The notes under the pieces were generated by a model. It searched no databases, was not told where the DNA came from, and was given only the letters and a program-made list of their open reading frames with translations. A DNA stretch of 6,275 nucleotides from CAZIVE01 sp964542435. GTDB lineage: Bacteria > Bacteroidota > Bacteroidia > Bacteroidales > Tannerellaceae. Location of the stretch: the NCBI GenBank assembly GCA_964542435.1, contig CAZIVE010000150.1, forward strand, positions 1-6,275, written 5' to 3'. Made by a program: the position numbers and the translations under genes. The stretch's first letter is position 1. Every line of letters begins with the position of its first letter. Shown piece by piece: positions 5,363 through 6,275 of this stretch.

Positions 5363-6232
5363 ATGGAAAAAGCGACCTCACAAAATGAAGCGGAAATGTT
5401 TGAGCTGGCAAGAGGACAGATAAAGTTTGACGATGTCATCGGGCCGCACAAACAGACCAACTGGGAACTGGACTTTGTCCGCTCGGGTGAAGGCCTGCAC
5501 ATCTTCAACGGACTGACTGAGCCTTGCGTGGAGGGCGAACTGATACTGGTGCCGAACGGGGTCACGCACAATTGGTTGTTCGATCCCGAATCGATCGGTG
5601 GAGGTCGTGTGGACACCTACACGCTCTTCTTCAACTTCGACGAGATTAATCAGAAGATATCCACCTTGGCAGAGATGCAACAAACGCTTCGCATACTGAG
5701 CAGCATCAAGACGCCTGTGGAAATCACCGGAGCGTCCGCTGAAGCCATCTGCAAGCTGATGATGGAGATGAATCATGATAACAGGGCACTGCGATTGACC
5801 GACTTCATGAAAATCCTCATTCATCTGTCAGAAACTGAGGACTGGCGCGTCATTGTTACGGAAAAGACACTGCTCCACGATGTTCATGTCGAAACGGTGA
5901 TGCAAAAAATCCACCAGTTCCTGATGAGCAACTATAACCGTCCCATTACTCTCGAAGAGGTGGCAGACATCGCCTGCATGAACAAAGCGGCATTCTGCAC
6001 CTTCTTTAAAAAACACTACACAAAGAGTTTCTTCTATGTTCTCAATGAGAAGCGTGTCAATGCGGCTTGCACATTGCTCCTTGACAAGCGTGAAAGAGAC
6101 GTCTTCGAAATCTGTCTTCAAGCAGGGTTCAACGATATTCCCTATTTCTATCGCACCTTCAAGAAATACAAAGGATGTACACCTCGTGAATACCGCGAGA
6201 AAATGGGCCGTATTCCCGGCGGACAACAATAA
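5363..6232 (+). CDS. AraC-family transcriptional regulator with N-terminal cupin domain
   Basis: A 289-residue cytosolic DNA-binding protein. Residues ~25-100 look like the cupin ligand-binding domain of AraC proteins: WELDFVRSGEG (34-44), a GELILVPNGVTHNW strand-turn (58-71) with P64 and H69, then DTYTLFFNFD (84-93). A helical linker follows at ~100-170. The C-terminal DNA-binding domain has two helix-turn-helix units: ITLEEVADIACMNKAAFCTF (195-214), and a second from VFEICLQAGF (247-256) through YFYRTFKKYKG (261-271), closing with CTPREYR (272-278), the family signature. Length is typical. The ATG at 5363 follows AGGTG and a good promoter; Met12 is a less likely start. It is divergent from the acyltransferase-receptor pair, which it probably regulates, perhaps along with its own gene. 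The ligand is unknown, probably a small molecule or sugar. Confidence 0.93.
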   Translation: MEKATSQNEAEMFELARGQIKFDDVIGPHKQTNWELDFVRSGEGLHIFNGLTEPCVEGELILVPNGVTHNWLFDPESIGGGRVDTYTLFFNFDEINQKISTLAEMQQTLRILSSIKTPVEITGASAEAICKLMMEMNHDNRALRLTDFMKILIHLSETEDWRVIVTEKTLLHDVHVETVMQKIHQFLMSNYNRPITLEEVADIACMNKAAFCTFFKKHYTKSFFYVLNEKRVNAACTLLLDKRERDVFEICLQAGFNDIPYFYRTFKKYKGCTPREYREKMGRIPGGQQ

Positions 6233-6275
6233 ACCCGAATCTATTTTCTAAAAAGTTTCCTGCATGGGTGAAAGT

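Noticed and set aside
6233..6269. ACCC (6233-6236) and GGGT (6266-6269) as a possible terminator after the AraC gene
   Set aside because: The arms are only 4 bp with a loop of 29 nt and no U-run, and the window ends soon after, so no terminator can be supported.

Overview
The window looks like chromosomal DNA of a Bacteroidales bacterium (Bacteroides/Prevotella type). Three signs point this way. Octamers matching the Bacteroidetes -7 promoter element TAnnTTTG lie upstream of four of the genes. Shine-Dalgarno sequences are weak and starts are preceded by AT-rich leaders. The outer membrane receptor is of a Bacteroidetes-like type. The genus cannot be fixed from this sequence alone.

Left part (1-1640): two related small exported proteins are encoded on the + strand. 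The first is cut by the window edge (1-215) and the second is complete (1139-1507, 122 aa). They are about 60% identical over the shared part, and each is followed about 90-100 nt later by an intrinsic terminator with the same CGGCCGA stem core. Between them, on the - strand, is a small cytosolic helical protein of unknown function (375-770). Both complete genes here have an identical TAACTTTG element upstream. The small exported proteins carry two LTxxQ-like motifs, which recall the Spy/CpxP type of periplasmic helical protein, but this is only a resemblance.

Right part (1652-6232): a - strand gene pair consists of an integral membrane acyltransferase of family 3 (3934-5094) and, 11 nt downstream, a 756-residue TonB-dependent-receptor-like outer membrane protein (1652-3922). 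An AraC-family regulator (5363-6232) is divergently transcribed. The 268-bp region between the divergent genes contains promoter-like elements for both directions and two inverted repeats. One of these brackets the likely -7 element of the regulator. The arrangement suggests that the AraC protein controls itself and the acyltransferase/receptor pair in response to a small ligand, but no ligand or receptor substrate can be named from the sequence.

No rRNA, tRNA, CRISPR array, insertion sequence or phage gene was seen. The main candidates for something undescribed are the acyltransferase-receptor-AraC unit and the paired small LTxxQ-like secreted proteins.
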